From positions 1 to 32,461 of the forward strand of contig CACEPH010000009.1 in NCBI GenBank assembly GCA_902561465.1: a DNA stretch of 32,461 bases, in the 5' to 3' direction. A model generated the notes under the pieces. The model saw only the letters and a list, made by a program, of their open reading frames with translations, had not been told where the DNA came from and ran no database searches. Shown one piece after another: positions 14,887-24,126 of the stretch. The stretch comes from an uncultured Pelagibacteraceae bacterium (GTDB taxonomy: Bacteria > Pseudomonadota > Alphaproteobacteria > Pelagibacterales > Pelagibacteraceae). How positions within the stretch are numbered: position 1 is the first letter of the stretch; each line of letters begins with the position of its first letter. The translations under genes and the position numbers were made by a program.

Positions 14887-14924
14887 AAAAAATTAACGAG
14901 CCTATTTTATAATAGGCTCGTTAA
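14887..14924 (-). terminator. Rho-independent terminator/attenuator between binding-protein and permease genes
   Basis: A perfect 14-bp inverted repeat, with arms 14893-14906 and 14911-14924 and a 4-base loop, is followed on the minus strand by six T residues (14887-14892). The stem contains the GC-richer core CGAGCC/GGCTCG. It lies just after the stop of the binding-protein gene and ends immediately before the ribosome binding site of the permease. It probably terminates most transcripts so that the periplasmic binding protein is made in excess over the membrane components, a common arrangement for ABC uptake systems. Confidence 0.88.
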
Positions 14925-14936
14925 ATAAATTATATT

Positions 14937-15959
14937 TTAAAGACCAGCTTTTATTTTTTTCTTAGCACTACCTGATACCCATTTACCCCATATCTTTTCA
15001 TGCTTTTTCAAAAACTCAATTGCTGCATCTGAACCTTTTGCTTGGTTATCAGCCATGTACACAAGCATTCCATTCATTACTTCACCTGGGAAAGTACGTT
15101 TCTCAACATATTTCAAAGCGTCTTTTCCTCCAGTTTTAGCAAAATTAGCTGTAACGATAGAATTAACTTCTGATTTTGTCCATGCAGTAGGTTTAGGATC
15201 TGCACAATCTTGTTCAGCAAGAGTTATACAGTTATCCCAATTATCTCTACCTGCAAAAGGTACTCCGAAATCAACTGGTATCAGACTATATTTTCCAACT
15301 ATAGAAGTTGGGTTCCAATAGTATCCAAGCCAAGGATTTCCTGAATCGGCTGCTTTAGCAATTGAACCGTCTAAGCCAGCAGCAGAACCTGGGTCAACTA
15401 ATACCCAACCTTTTTTTTCCATTTCAAAAGCTCTGAAAAGGTTTGCGTTAGCTAACTGACATCCCCAACCAGCTGGACAACCAACAAAAGCTCCTTTTGA
15501 AGGATCTTCTTTGTATGGAAACCACTCTGGGTGTTCTAGAATTTCCATTGCTGTCATACCTTTTATTTTTGGATGTTTTTTAACAGTTCCTGGAGTAATC
15601 CACCAACCTTCACCGAGACCAGTGATAGGTGCTTTGTTAGCTATAATCAATCTTTTTTCTGAAACAGCTTTTTTCAAAGGTGTGTAAACAGCATTAGCCC
15701 ATTGTTCTGGATTCATATCTGGTGAACCTTTGTCATTCATAGATGTAAAAGTTGGCATTGTAGCGCCAGGCACTAATTCAACTTCACAACCGTAGCCTTT
15801 TTCTAAAATGATCTTATCAACATTGGCCATCAATTCAGCTGATGCCCAGTTTTGTTCAGCAATAACAAGTTTCCCACAAGCTGCATTTGCATTAACGTTA
15901 AATGCAAAAAAACCTAAAGCAACTAATGAAGAAATTATTAGCTTTTTAAAAGTTTTCAT
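14937..15959 (-). CDS. Periplasmic substrate-binding protein, glycine betaine/choline/TMAO (OpuAC) type
   Basis: A 340-residue exported protein with a classical signal peptide: MKTFKK, a hydrophobic core, and a cleavage site after NANA at about residue 26. The mature part is a type-F binding protein of the OpuAC family, rich in tryptophans that form the cation-pi box for quaternary amines: Trp38 (EQNWASAEL), Trp119/120 (GEGWWITPG), Trp165 (CPAGWGC) and Trp210/215 (WLGYYWNP). Cys28/Cys58 and Cys161/Cys167 could form disulfides. Ligand choice (glycine betaine, TMAO, proline betaine, DMSP) cannot be decided by eye. The gene is first in its unit, has a strong AGGGAG site 5 bases before the ATG, and is followed by a terminator hairpin, all consistent with the very high expression typical of SAR11 binding proteins. 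Confidence 0.92.
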   Translation of the reverse strand: MKTFKKLIISSLVALGFFAFNVNANAACGKLVIAEQNWASAELMANVDKIILEKGYGCEVELVPGATMPTFTSMNDKGSPDMNPEQWANAVYTPLKKAVSEKRLIIANKAPITGLGEGWWITPGTVKKHPKIKGMTAMEILEHPEWFPYKEDPSKGAFVGCPAGWGCQLANANLFRAFEMEKKGWVLVDPGSAAGLDGSIAKAADSGNPWLGYYWNPTSIVGKYSLIPVDFGVPFAGRDNWDNCITLAEQDCADPKPTAWTKSEVNSIVTANFAKTGGKDALKYVEKRTFPGEVMNGMLVYMADNQAKGSDAAIEFLKKHEKIWGKWVSGSAKKKIKAGL

Positions 15960-16081
15960 TTTTTCTCCCTTTTAATTTTTAATGAATGTATTCAAACATA
16001 ATTAGGAAATAAATGTAACCGTTAAAACAACTTACAATTGAAAAAAAATGTTAATTTGTTCATTTAAATTAAAAAAAAATT
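15960..16081 (-). promoter_or_regulatory. Upstream region of the binding-protein gene, with strong ribosome binding site
   Basis: These 122 bases form one of the longer gaps in the window. Reading on the minus strand, AGGGAG (15965-15970) precedes the ATG by 5 bases and is the strongest Shine-Dalgarno-like site seen here. The rest is AT-rich with oligo-A/T runs near 16070-16081 and 16046-16055. A promoter for the binding-protein gene must lie here unless it reads through from the upstream dmgdh unit, but I could not pick -35 and -10 boxes with confidence. No hairpin longer than a few base pairs was seen. Confidence 0.5.
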
Positions 16082-18499
16082 TTATATTCTCATTTTTTCA
16101 CCATTAGCGTCATATAAAGGTCTGTCTGTTACATGAGCTAAATAGTATTTTCCATTTATTTCTACATCTAACGTTGTTTCGTGTTTAGATAGTTCTTCGG
16201 GAACATAACCAAGAGCCATACTTTTGTTAACATGATGAGCAAAACCTCCTGATGTAATGTAACCTACACATTTATTATCTTTTAAAATCGCTTCGTCATT
16301 TGTAACATCAATATCTTTTGTATCTATTGTCATAGTAACAAGTTTCTTTTTAACTCCCTGTTTTTTTTCAATTAAACTTGCTTCCTTTCCAATAAAATCT
16401 TTATTCCAATTAATAAAGGCATCTAATCCTGACTCAGCTGCTGTAAAATCAGGTCTAAAATCTAGAGTCCATGCTCCCCAATTTTTTTCTAATCTTAGTG
16501 CCATCAAAGCTCTTGTTCCGTAAAGTTTTAAAGAAAGATCCTTTCCATGTATTTCAATTTCTTCAAAAAGTTTTAACTGAAATTGTGGAGCTACATAAAT
16601 TTCATAACCCAACTCACCTGAAAAAGATATACGATTTAATATTGCTGGTACTCCTCCAACAAAGGTCTCTCTGGTATCTCTAAATTTAAACATTTTATCA
16701 GAAACATCATCTCTGCAAATTTTGGACAATAATTTTCTTGAATTTGGTCCTGAGATAGCGATGCCGTGAAAATCATCTGATCTGTTCATATAATTTACAT
16801 CGTTTTTTGGTAAAAATCTTTCAAACCATCTTCGATGCATTTCTTGTGCCGCTCCAGATCCAAAAACCATAAATTTTTCTTCATTTAAACAAGCTACAGT
16901 TAAATCACCATAAAGCTTACCTTTAGGTGTTAGCATTGGTGTAAGAATAATTCTGCCAGGCTTAGGTATTCTTCCTGCTAAAATATAGTCAAGAAATTTT
17001 CTTGCACCTTTCCCTGTAAATTCATGTTTTGCGAAATTAGCTATTTCGGTCGCACCAACGGAAGTTCTTACAGCTTTTACCTCATCAGCTACATAATTAT
17101 GGCATCTAGATCGTTTAAAGGTAGGTTCTTCATGTGCATCTTTTGAATTTTTTGCAAACCAGAGTGCAGTTTCTAGTCCAAATGAATCTCCCATTACAGC
17201 TCCTTTTTCTATAAGACGATCATATAATGATGTTGTTTTTTGCTTTCTTCCTTTTGGTAAAGTTTCGTTAGGGAAAGTCATAATAAATCTTCTCTCATAA
17301 TTTTCTGAAGATTTTATAGTTCCATAATCTGGTGATGCATAATTTCCAAAACGTGCCACATCCATCGCCCAAATATCTATTGAAGGTTCACCATCAATTA
17401 TCCATTCCGCTATACATTTACCCACGCCTCCGCCTTGACAAAAACCAGCCATTACTCCCACTGCTACCCAGTAATTTTTTTTACCAGGAACTGGACCAAT
17501 TAGTGGACTTCCGTCTGGTCCAAAAGTAAATGGACCATTAATAATATTTTTTATTCCAGCTCTTTCTAATGCTGGCATTCTCTTAAATCCTATTGCTAAT
17601 CTGTCCTGAATATTTTCTAGCTTAGGTTCTAAAAGCTCATGTCCAAAAGTCATGGGGGTTCCTTTTATTTTCCATGGAGTAGATTTTTGTTCATAAGTTC
17701 CGAGTAACATTCCTTTTCCTTCTTGTCTGAAATAAATATTTCCTTCAAAATCAGTACCTATTGGCAATCTTTTTTCTTTTCCCATAGCTTCAATTTCAGG
17801 TATTGCCTCAGTAATTAAATAATGATGTTCCATTGGTTGTACGGGTAAATTGATTCCAGCAAGTTTACCTACTTCTCTTGCCCAAAGACCACCTGCATTA
17901 ATAACTATTTCTGCGTTTATATTTCCTTTGTCTGTGATTACGTTCCATGTCCCATCATTTTTTTGCTTAGTGTCTGTCACAGCGGTATTGGTATAATACT
18001 TACCTCCGAAAATTTTTGCTGCTTTTGCAAAGGCATAAGTTACGCCCGATGGATCTACTTCTCCATCAATAGGGTCCCATAAAGCTAAAAGATATTTTTT
18101 GGGATCAATTAGTGGATGTTTTTTTTTAACTTCCTCTAGAGAAATAAATTCTTGTTCTAGACCCATATATCTTGCTTTTGATCTTTCTCTTCTTAAATAA
18201 TCAGCCCAAACTTCATTTGATGCTAAATAAAATCCACCACTTGGTTTAAAACCAGTTAAGTGACCTGATTCTTTTTCAATTTCTTTATAAAGACCAATTG
18301 TGTAGGCCATCATTCTTGAAATATTTGGATCTGACGAAATTACATGAACATTGCCTGCTGCATGCCAAGATGAACCGGAAGTTAATTCTTTTCTTTCAAG
18401 CAATATGCAGTCTTTTAAACCAAACTTAGATAAATGATAAAGTATTGAGCAGCCAACTACTCCTCCACCTATTACGACTACCTTGGCGTGTTTTTCCAT
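16082..18499 (-). CDS. Dimethylglycine dehydrogenase-like FAD/folate enzyme
   Basis: An 805-residue two-domain protein. Residues 1 to about 400 are a DAO-type FAD domain: VVVIGGGVVGCS (Gly11-Gly16), then TSGSSWHAAG with His46, the usual covalent FAD site, and FGPDGSPLIGP. The second half is a GcvT-like folate domain: LTPMLTPKGKLYGDLTVA, IAISGPNSRKLLSK, RISFSGELGYEIYV, YGTRALMALRLEKNWGAWT. This order and length match dimethylglycine dehydrogenase and sarcosine dehydrogenase. Expected reaction: oxidative removal of one methyl group with formation of methylene-THF. It stands 9 bases downstream of the betaine-homocysteine methyltransferase gene, whose product is dimethylglycine, which makes dimethylglycine the most likely substrate. 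A paralogue is cut by the left edge of the window. Confidence 0.88.
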   Translation of the reverse strand: MEKHAKVVVIGGGVVGCSILYHLSKFGLKDCILLERKELTSGSSWHAAGNVHVISSDPNISRMMAYTIGLYKEIEKESGHLTGFKPSGGFYLASNEVWADYLRRERSKARYMGLEQEFISLEEVKKKHPLIDPKKYLLALWDPIDGEVDPSGVTYAFAKAAKIFGGKYYTNTAVTDTKQKNDGTWNVITDKGNINAEIVINAGGLWAREVGKLAGINLPVQPMEHHYLITEAIPEIEAMGKEKRLPIGTDFEGNIYFRQEGKGMLLGTYEQKSTPWKIKGTPMTFGHELLEPKLENIQDRLAIGFKRMPALERAGIKNIINGPFTFGPDGSPLIGPVPGKKNYWVAVGVMAGFCQGGGVGKCIAEWIIDGEPSIDIWAMDVARFGNYASPDYGTIKSSENYERRFIMTFPNETLPKGRKQKTTSLYDRLIEKGAVMGDSFGLETALWFAKNSKDAHEEPTFKRSRCHNYVADEVKAVRTSVGATEIANFAKHEFTGKGARKFLDYILAGRIPKPGRIILTPMLTPKGKLYGDLTVACLNEEKFMVFGSGAAQEMHRRWFERFLPKNDVNYMNRSDDFHGIAISGPNSRKLLSKICRDDVSDKMFKFRDTRETFVGGVPAILNRISFSGELGYEIYVAPQFQLKLFEEIEIHGKDLSLKLYGTRALMALRLEKNWGAWTLDFRPDFTAAESGLDAFINWNKDFIGKEASLIEKKQGVKKKLVTMTIDTKDIDVTNDEAILKDNKCVGYITSGGFAHHVNKSMALGYVPEELSKHETTLDVEINGKYYLAHVTDRPLYDANGEKMRI

Positions 18500-18508
18500 T
18501 AATATAAT

Positions 18509-19561
18509 TTATAACGTTTTTGCTGCGTCAGTATTATTTTTTTTTAAAGTTTTATCTGTACCATGGGCATAATGTTTAGACATGTCTGGATAGTATTTAT
18601 ATGAAATAGGTTTTCTACCTAGAGCTACTGCCATTTCACGCACATGATGAGGTTCTGCTCCACAACAAATTCCAATAAAATTTATTTTTTTTTCAGCACA
18701 TTCTTTTGCAAATTCAGCCATCTCATATCTATTACAATACAAATTATCTAATGCCACAGGAAAAGCATTTCCTCCAGGAATACAATCACATCCTTCATCT
18801 ACTTGATTTAAAAATCCTGGATTTTTTTCCGTTGTTCTGTAAGGAACTGGTAAAGCAGCCACATGACACGAAACACTTTTTCTGATTTCGGGCAAAAGCT
18901 TCATTGTCATTTTTGGTCCTCTAAAACAATTTAATCCAACAACATCAGCTCCATTATCTTCTAAAATTTTGCATGCCTCACCGGGTGAAACACCTTCTCT
19001 TGTTTTACCATCTCTTCTAAATGCATAATTGCAAACTGCAATTAATCCAGCATCTTTTATTACTTTAAGTGCTATTTTTAATTCTTCAACCCAAGTGATT
19101 GTTTCGGCGATTATAAAATCGACACCAGATTCTTTTGCCCAGCCAACCTGTTCTTCAAACATTTTTTGACATTCAATATTGCTTTTTTTGTCATTAGGAT
19201 CATAAACATTTGTATTAGCAACATTGCCAGCAACCATTAAATCAAGATCCATGAATTCATTTCTTGCGTCTTTTGCAATTTTTAAAGCATTTTTTTGAAG
19301 TGATTCAAGAAGGTTTTCTTTTCCAATTATTCTCAATTTTTCTCTATGTCCATAATAAGTAAATGCTTGAACAACATCGCTCCCTGATCTTATAAATTCT
19401 CTATGTAATTGAGAAACTACTTCCGGATTTTCTAAAACTACTTCAGGAACAAAAGCTCCAGCTTGCAAATACCCTCTTCTCTCCATTGCAAAAAGATAAC
19501 CTTCCGCACAAAGAACAGGGCCCTTGTTTAATCTGCTTACTAAATCTTTGCTCATAATCAT
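18509..19561 (-). CDS. bhmt: Betaine-homocysteine methyltransferase-like enzyme
   Basis: A 350-residue zinc-dependent methyltransferase of the homocysteine S-methyltransferase/BHMT family. The zinc ligands are Cys212 (GLNCFRGP) and the pair Cys299-Cys300 (IGICCGAEPHHVREMA), and the N-terminal CAEGYLFAMERRGYLQAG and VVQAFTYYGHREKL match the barrel of BHMT. The placing of the cysteines is almost the same as in animal BHMT. It should move a methyl group from glycine betaine, or possibly from DMSP or another onium donor, to homocysteine, giving methionine and dimethylglycine. It is the first gene of a two-gene unit with the dmgdh-like gene, which would take the dimethylglycine. An alternative start lies two codons inside (19553-19555). 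No SAM-riboswitch-like structure is evident in the 67 bases upstream. Confidence 0.9.
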   Translation of the reverse strand: MIMSKDLVSRLNKGPVLCAEGYLFAMERRGYLQAGAFVPEVVLENPEVVSQLHREFIRSGSDVVQAFTYYGHREKLRIIGKENLLESLQKNALKIAKDARNEFMDLDLMVAGNVANTNVYDPNDKKSNIECQKMFEEQVGWAKESGVDFIIAETITWVEELKIALKVIKDAGLIAVCNYAFRRDGKTREGVSPGEACKILEDNGADVVGLNCFRGPKMTMKLLPEIRKSVSCHVAALPVPYRTTEKNPGFLNQVDEGCDCIPGGNAFPVALDNLYCNRYEMAEFAKECAEKKINFIGICCGAEPHHVREMAVALGRKPISYKYYPDMSKHYAHGTDKTLKKNNTDAAKTL

Positions 19562-19628
19562 TTCAAGCTAATCACATTTTATTTGAATTGAAAAGAATTT
19601 TGTTTAAAAATAAATATCGATTTTAACT

Positions 19629-20255
19629 ATGAAGAAAGACGTAGACGAAAAACTAGATATTTATAAACTCACAACGCCTGAGGAAATTCTTAAATATTAT
19701 CAAGGCTGGACCAAAAAAGACAAATACAACCAAGACATGGTTCATTTAAATTATGTTGCTCCAAAAGAAACAGTATTAATTCTAAAAAAATATGCCTTAG
19801 ATAGTAATTGTAAAATATTAGATGCAGGATGTGGAACTGGACTTGTTGGTATTGAACTAAAAAAATTTGGTTATTCAAATATTGATGGAGTTGATTTTTC
19901 CCAAGATATGTTAGATCTCATACCAAAAAATATATATAAAAAAATAGAAAAAATTGATTTAAACAAACCACTTAAATTTAATAACAATATGTATGATGTC
20001 GTAACTTGTGTCGGCACATTCACTTATGGACACGTGAAATCCCATGCTTTGGATGAACTAATTAGAATAACCAAAAATAAAGGTCTTATTTGTTTTACAA
20101 TTAATGAAGGTATTTATGAAAAATATGGCTTCGATAAAAAAATTAAGGAGTTAACGAATAACAAATCCTGGAACGTAAAAGAATTTTTTAAGTCAAATTA
20201 TATTGTAAATAAAGAAGTAAACGCATGGCTATGCTTAGCAGAAATAGTTAAATAG
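19629..20255 (+). CDS. Class I SAM-dependent methyltransferase
   Basis: A 208-residue methyltransferase with the SAM-binding glycine loop ILDAGCGTGLVGIEL (about residues 60-74), an acidic end of strand 2 in IDGVDFSQDMLDL, motif II-like YDVVTCVGTFTYGH, and the later LIRITKNKGLICFTINE. The N-terminal YYQGWTKKDKYNQDMVHLNY resembles the Williams-Beuren-region (METTL27-like) group of small methyltransferases, whose acceptors are unknown. The gene sits alone on the + strand between the divergent bhmt unit and the convergent sarcosine oxidase operon. Its setting among N-methyl metabolism genes suggests an amine or small-acid acceptor, but nothing in the sequence proves that. Confidence 0.85.
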   Translation: MKKDVDEKLDIYKLTTPEEILKYYQGWTKKDKYNQDMVHLNYVAPKETVLILKKYALDSNCKILDAGCGTGLVGIELKKFGYSNIDGVDFSQDMLDLIPKNIYKKIEKIDLNKPLKFNNNMYDVVTCVGTFTYGHVKSHALDELIRITKNKGLICFTINEGIYEKYGFDKKIKELTNNKSWNVKEFFKSNYIVNKEVNAWLCLAEIVK

Positions 20256-20267
20256 ATTAAAAAAATT

Positions 20268-20855
20268 TTAAACTCCCACATATCCAAATTCAAGAGCAGC
20301 ATCACTAATATGATGATAAAAAGATTCACCAAAACTTCTTAGAGTTAAAAGGTTATATGTATCAGGATTGTTGTCAATGAAATCTACCAAAATAGTAATT
20401 CCATGAAAAATTGTACCTGCGCAATTATTTTTTTGAAGTTTGTCTAAATTAATTGGACAACCTTTCTTTAATATTTCTCGTGCATGAATACCTTTGATTT
20501 GTATTACAGCCCTTGAATGAGAAATATCAGTAATAGCAAAGTTTTTATCATCACATGTCTCTTTAATTAAATTAATAATATTTTCTTTAGATGAAATAAC
20601 TATCCAAGTTCTTGGGGCATTCCATAAAATTCTTGTTTGTTTATTATTAGATACTCTTGAATTTTCTAATGGAAATTCTAAATCTTCAATTTTAATATTA
20701 TTTATTTGGGCTTTTGATTTTTTATATTGAACAATTTGAAAGATAGATAAATCTTTTACCTCAGAAATCTGAAGCAAATCTTTTTCATTTTTCTTATGGT
20801 GATCTCCAAAAATACCTTTTTTATGTATGGATTCTAAAGGCGTTATAGCTGTCAT
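20268..20855 (-). CDS. soxG: Sarcosine oxidase gamma subunit
   Basis: A 195-residue protein of the SoxG family, a small GcvT-related fold lacking its own flavin. Segments such as RILWNAPRTWIVISS, FAITDISHSRAVIQIKG and LTLRSFGESFYHHISDAALEFGY are typical of the gamma subunit. It is the last gene of the soxBDAG operon and its start overlaps the end of soxA by 4 bases, consistent with stoichiometric assembly of the heterotetramer. The gamma subunit is structural and helps enclose the alpha-subunit folate site. The assignment rests on motif resemblance plus the unmistakable operon context. Confidence 0.9.
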   Translation of the reverse strand: MTAITPLESIHKKGIFGDHHKKNEKDLLQISEVKDLSIFQIVQYKKSKAQINNIKIEDLEFPLENSRVSNNKQTRILWNAPRTWIVISSKENIINLIKETCDDKNFAITDISHSRAVIQIKGIHAREILKKGCPINLDKLQKNNCAGTIFHGITILVDFIDNNPDTYNLLTLRSFGESFYHHISDAALEFGYVGV

Positions 20856-23851
20856 GATCTCACTCTTTCTCCTTTGGGATCAACATAATGCGAAGATACT
20901 ATCTCAACCGGTATACTTTTATTCTTTAACGGTGAAAGAGCATAAAGTTTTTCACCTATTCTTTTTTTTCCCTCTTTAAGTATTGCTAAAGAAAATGGAT
21001 TATTATATTCAACGCTCCAACAAGATGCTGATATGTGTCCAAGTTTCGGATTTGGCAAAGATGATTTGTTATCTTTAACTAAATGTGAACCTTCCGGAAT
21101 CATCGTTTTTCTATCTAAAGGAATAACACCAACAATTTTTTCTCTATCAGGATCTAAAAATGCTTCCCTATTTAATGATCTTTTCCCTATAAAATCTTTC
21201 TTTTTACTTAACATTCCTTCTAAAGAAAGATCTGAAGAAATTACTCTCCCGTCGATTTCCGATCCAGCTACATGTCCCATTTCAATTCTTAGGGTAGAAA
21301 GCGCTTCTGTTCCATAAGGTTCAATATTCATTTCTTTTCCTAACTCCATAATTTTTTCCCACATAAAAATTCCATAACCAGATTCAACGTTTATTTCATA
21401 TGCAAGTTCACCAGAAAAAGAAATTCTAAAAATTCTTGCTGGAACTCCGAATAAATCTTCTTCTTTGAAACCCATAAAAGGTAGAGCTTCGTTTGAAACA
21501 TCCAAGCTTGGAAAAAGTTTACCCATTAAATCTCTTGAATTAGGACCTGCTATAGCAGCTCCAGCCCATTGTTCTGTTGTAGAAAGTACATTTACATCCA
21601 ATTCGGGCCAGACAACTTGTAAATAATATTCTAAATGAGCTAAAATATTAACTGCCTGAGCTGTAGTAGTTGTCATATGAAAGTGATTTTCTGAAATTCT
21701 AGTAGTAGTCCCATCATCAAAAACAATTCCATCTTCTCTCAACATTACTCCGTATCTTGATTTACCAACTGGCAATTTCATCCAAGCATTTGTGTAAACT
21801 CTATTTAAAAATTCCGCTGAATCTGCGCCTTTAATATCTATTTTTCCAAGAGAAGTAACATCACATACGCCTACATTATTTCTAACATTTGTAGCTTCTC
21901 GTATAGCAGCATCGCTCAAAGTTTCATTACTTTGTTTATAATAACGAGGTCTTAGCCATAAACCTGCATCAACAAAAACGGCATTATTTTTTTCATGCCA
22001 TGAATGCATTGGAGATTTTCTTGTTGGACGATAATTTTTTCCAACTTCTCTTCCTACTATAGCTCCTATTGTTACTGGGTTATATGGTGGTCTAAACGTT
22101 GTATGGCCTACCTCTGGTACTATTTTTTTTTCTACATTTGATACTAATTGCAAACCATTTAAGTTACTAGTTTTTCCCTGATCAGTGGCCATGCCAAGAG
22201 TTGTATACCTTTTTACATGTTCAATAGATCGAAAACCTTCCCTGACTGCTAACTCTATATCAGATACAGCAACGTCATTTTGAAAATCAACAAATCTTTT
22301 ATAATGTTTACCTTTTGGAAGTGGCATACACCAAAACTTATCGTGTTCTTCGGAACTTCTTTCGTTAGATGTAGGAGGTGAGCTTTTTGTATCTTTCCCA
22401 GTAATTTTTTTTGATATTTCATATCCTTTGCTAAATCCATCTTCTAAAGATTTTTTTAAAGTAAAAGCTCCACTTGCTGATCCAATGGTAGTTTCGTTTT
22501 GACGTGATTGGTTTGGTATAAAAGCATCTATTTTGTCATTAAACTTTAATTTATTTCCTGATTGTGACGAAAGATGAACAGTTGGTGTCCAATTTCCGGA
22601 TACACATATACAATCGCAAGAAACATTTTCTAAGTTTTCATAACTGGATTTACTATTATTTAGTTTTCCGATGGTCGCTAAATTTACTCTTAAGTGCCCT
22701 TTTGAATTAGCAACTCCATGTGAAAATTTGATTTTAATATTTAAATTTTTTGCTTCTTTAACAATTGAACTGTCCGAATTTTTTCTTATATCTAAAACTA
22801 GTGGGTCTATACCATTTTTTTTAAATTCTATTGCGCAGTCATAGGCGCTATCATTATTTGTAAAAATAATTGGTTTTTTACCAACTAAAACTCCATAAAC
22901 TTTCATATATTCTTTTGCGGCCGATGCTAACATTATTCCTGGTCTATCATTATTTGCAAAAACTAAAGGACGTTCGATTGAACCAGTTGAAATAACAACT
23001 TCTTTAGCTCTAATATACCAGAGTCTTTGTCTTGGGATAAATTTAGTAGGATTTTCTAAGTGATCTTTGGTTTTTTCGATCATTACCATCATGTTGTGAT
23101 CATAATATCCAAAAACTTGAGATCTGTTTTTTACGATTACATTAGGCATTGATTTTAACTGAGAAATAGATTCATCCGCCCAATCTTTTCCATTTTTATT
23201 TCCAATTGTAACTTCGTCACTAAGCAAACTACCGCCGAATCTTGGTTTCTCTTCTGCTAAAATAACTTTTGCTCCGTTTTTTGCAGCTGCTAAAGCAGTT
23301 GATATTCCTGCGGGTCCTGAACCTGCAACTAAAACATCGCAATATTCAAACTTATGTTCGTATCGATCTGGATCAGGTTTAAGTGGTGCTACACCTAGTC
23401 CAGCAGCTTTTCTGATAATTGGTTCATAAATTCTATACCAAAAATTTTTAGGCCACATAAAAGTTTTATAATAAAATCCTGCTGGAAAAAATTTACTAAA
23501 TAAGTTATTTATTGCCCCAAAATCGAAAGACACAGAAGGCCAACAATTTTGACTCTTAGCGGTCAGTCCTTCAACTAATTCAACCTCAGTTGCAAGAACA
23601 TTAGGTTCATTCTTTGCTTCTTTGTTATACAGTTGAACTTTAGCATTCGGCTCATCTACCCCAGCTCCAATAAACCCTCTTGGCCTGTGATATTTAAAAC
23701 TACGTCCAACTAAATGAATTCCATTGGCAAGTAAAGCTGATGCTAAAGTATCACCTTCATAACCAAAATATTTTTTACCATTAAATTTAAATGAAATTAT
23801 TTTTTTTCTGTTTATATAACCTTTTTTATCCAATCTATATTTTTGCATCAT
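20852..23851 (-). CDS. soxA: Sarcosine oxidase alpha subunit
   Basis: A 999-residue alpha subunit, the usual length. The N-terminal region (ISFKFNGKKYFGYEGDTLAS, then GRSFKYHRPRGFIGAG) is the ferredoxin-like domain without cluster cysteines. An FAD/NAD-binding disulfide-reductase-like domain follows from DVLVAGSGPAGIS (Gly177, Gly179, Gly182). The C-terminal 400 residues form a GcvT-like folate domain (AGAAIAGPNSRDLMGKLF, RISFSGELAYEINV, YGTEALSTLRIEMGH). The complex oxidises sarcosine to glycine with O2, giving H2O2 and passing the methyl carbon to THF as methylene-THF. The alpha subunit carries NAD and the folate site. It lies 8 bases after soxD, and its stop overlaps soxG. Confidence 0.96.
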   Translation of the reverse strand: MMQKYRLDKKGYINRKKIISFKFNGKKYFGYEGDTLASALLANGIHLVGRSFKYHRPRGFIGAGVDEPNAKVQLYNKEAKNEPNVLATEVELVEGLTAKSQNCWPSVSFDFGAINNLFSKFFPAGFYYKTFMWPKNFWYRIYEPIIRKAAGLGVAPLKPDPDRYEHKFEYCDVLVAGSGPAGISTALAAAKNGAKVILAEEKPRFGGSLLSDEVTIGNKNGKDWADESISQLKSMPNVIVKNRSQVFGYYDHNMMVMIEKTKDHLENPTKFIPRQRLWYIRAKEVVISTGSIERPLVFANNDRPGIMLASAAKEYMKVYGVLVGKKPIIFTNNDSAYDCAIEFKKNGIDPLVLDIRKNSDSSIVKEAKNLNIKIKFSHGVANSKGHLRVNLATIGKLNNSKSSYENLENVSCDCICVSGNWTPTVHLSSQSGNKLKFNDKIDAFIPNQSRQNETTIGSASGAFTLKKSLEDGFSKGYEISKKITGKDTKSSPPTSNERSSEEHDKFWCMPLPKGKHYKRFVDFQNDVAVSDIELAVREGFRSIEHVKRYTTLGMATDQGKTSNLNGLQLVSNVEKKIVPEVGHTTFRPPYNPVTIGAIVGREVGKNYRPTRKSPMHSWHEKNNAVFVDAGLWLRPRYYKQSNETLSDAAIREATNVRNNVGVCDVTSLGKIDIKGADSAEFLNRVYTNAWMKLPVGKSRYGVMLREDGIVFDDGTTTRISENHFHMTTTTAQAVNILAHLEYYLQVVWPELDVNVLSTTEQWAGAAIAGPNSRDLMGKLFPSLDVSNEALPFMGFKEEDLFGVPARIFRISFSGELAYEINVESGYGIFMWEKIMELGKEMNIEPYGTEALSTLRIEMGHVAGSEIDGRVISSDLSLEGMLSKKKDFIGKRSLNREAFLDPDREKIVGVIPLDRKTMIPEGSHLVKDNKSSLPNPKLGHISASCWSVEYNNPFSLAILKEGKKRIGEKLYALSPLKNKSIPVEIVSSHYVDPKGERVRS

Positions 23852-23859
23852 TCTTACTA

Positions 23860-24123
23860 TTATTCCTCATTTATTTTGGAAGTTTTATAAATTTCATGCG
23901 TAGTAGTATCCCTTGAAACTTTAAACCATTGTCGGCAACCAGAAACATGGTGCCATAGCTCTAAATGTTTTCCTCTTGGATTTTTTCTAAAATAAACAAA
24001 ATCATCCCATTCTTTATCAGAAATTTCTTTTTCTAGAGCAGGTCTTTTAACACTAGCATCTCCCCCGTACGAAAATTCATTTTGAGATCTTTTTCCACAA
24101 TAAGGGCATTTAATTTCCAGCAT
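23860..24123 (-). CDS. soxD: Sarcosine oxidase delta subunit (zinc)
   Basis: An 87-residue protein with the zinc-binding residues Cys6 and Cys9 (CPYCG), His59 (WHHVSGC) and Cys63 at positions that equal those I recall for the structurally known heterotetrameric sarcosine oxidase delta subunit. The core WDDFVYFRKNPRG is a strong family signature. It is the small structural subunit that clamps alpha and beta together. It is second in soxBDAG, 3 bases after soxB and 8 before soxA. Confidence 0.95.
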   Translation of the reverse strand: MLEIKCPYCGKRSQNEFSYGGDASVKRPALEKEISDKEWDDFVYFRKNPRGKHLELWHHVSGCRQWFKVSRDTTTHEIYKTSKINEE

Positions 24124-24126
24124 TCT

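Noticed and set aside
16046-16081. Oligo-A/T runs upstream of the binding-protein gene as an intrinsic terminator of dmgdh
   Set aside because: No stable stem precedes the T-run on the minus strand.
19562-19628. SAM-V type riboswitch upstream of bhmt
   Set aside because: Such elements are known upstream of bhmt in some SAR11 genomes, but these 67 bases are AT-rich without a convincing pseudoknot or conserved core.
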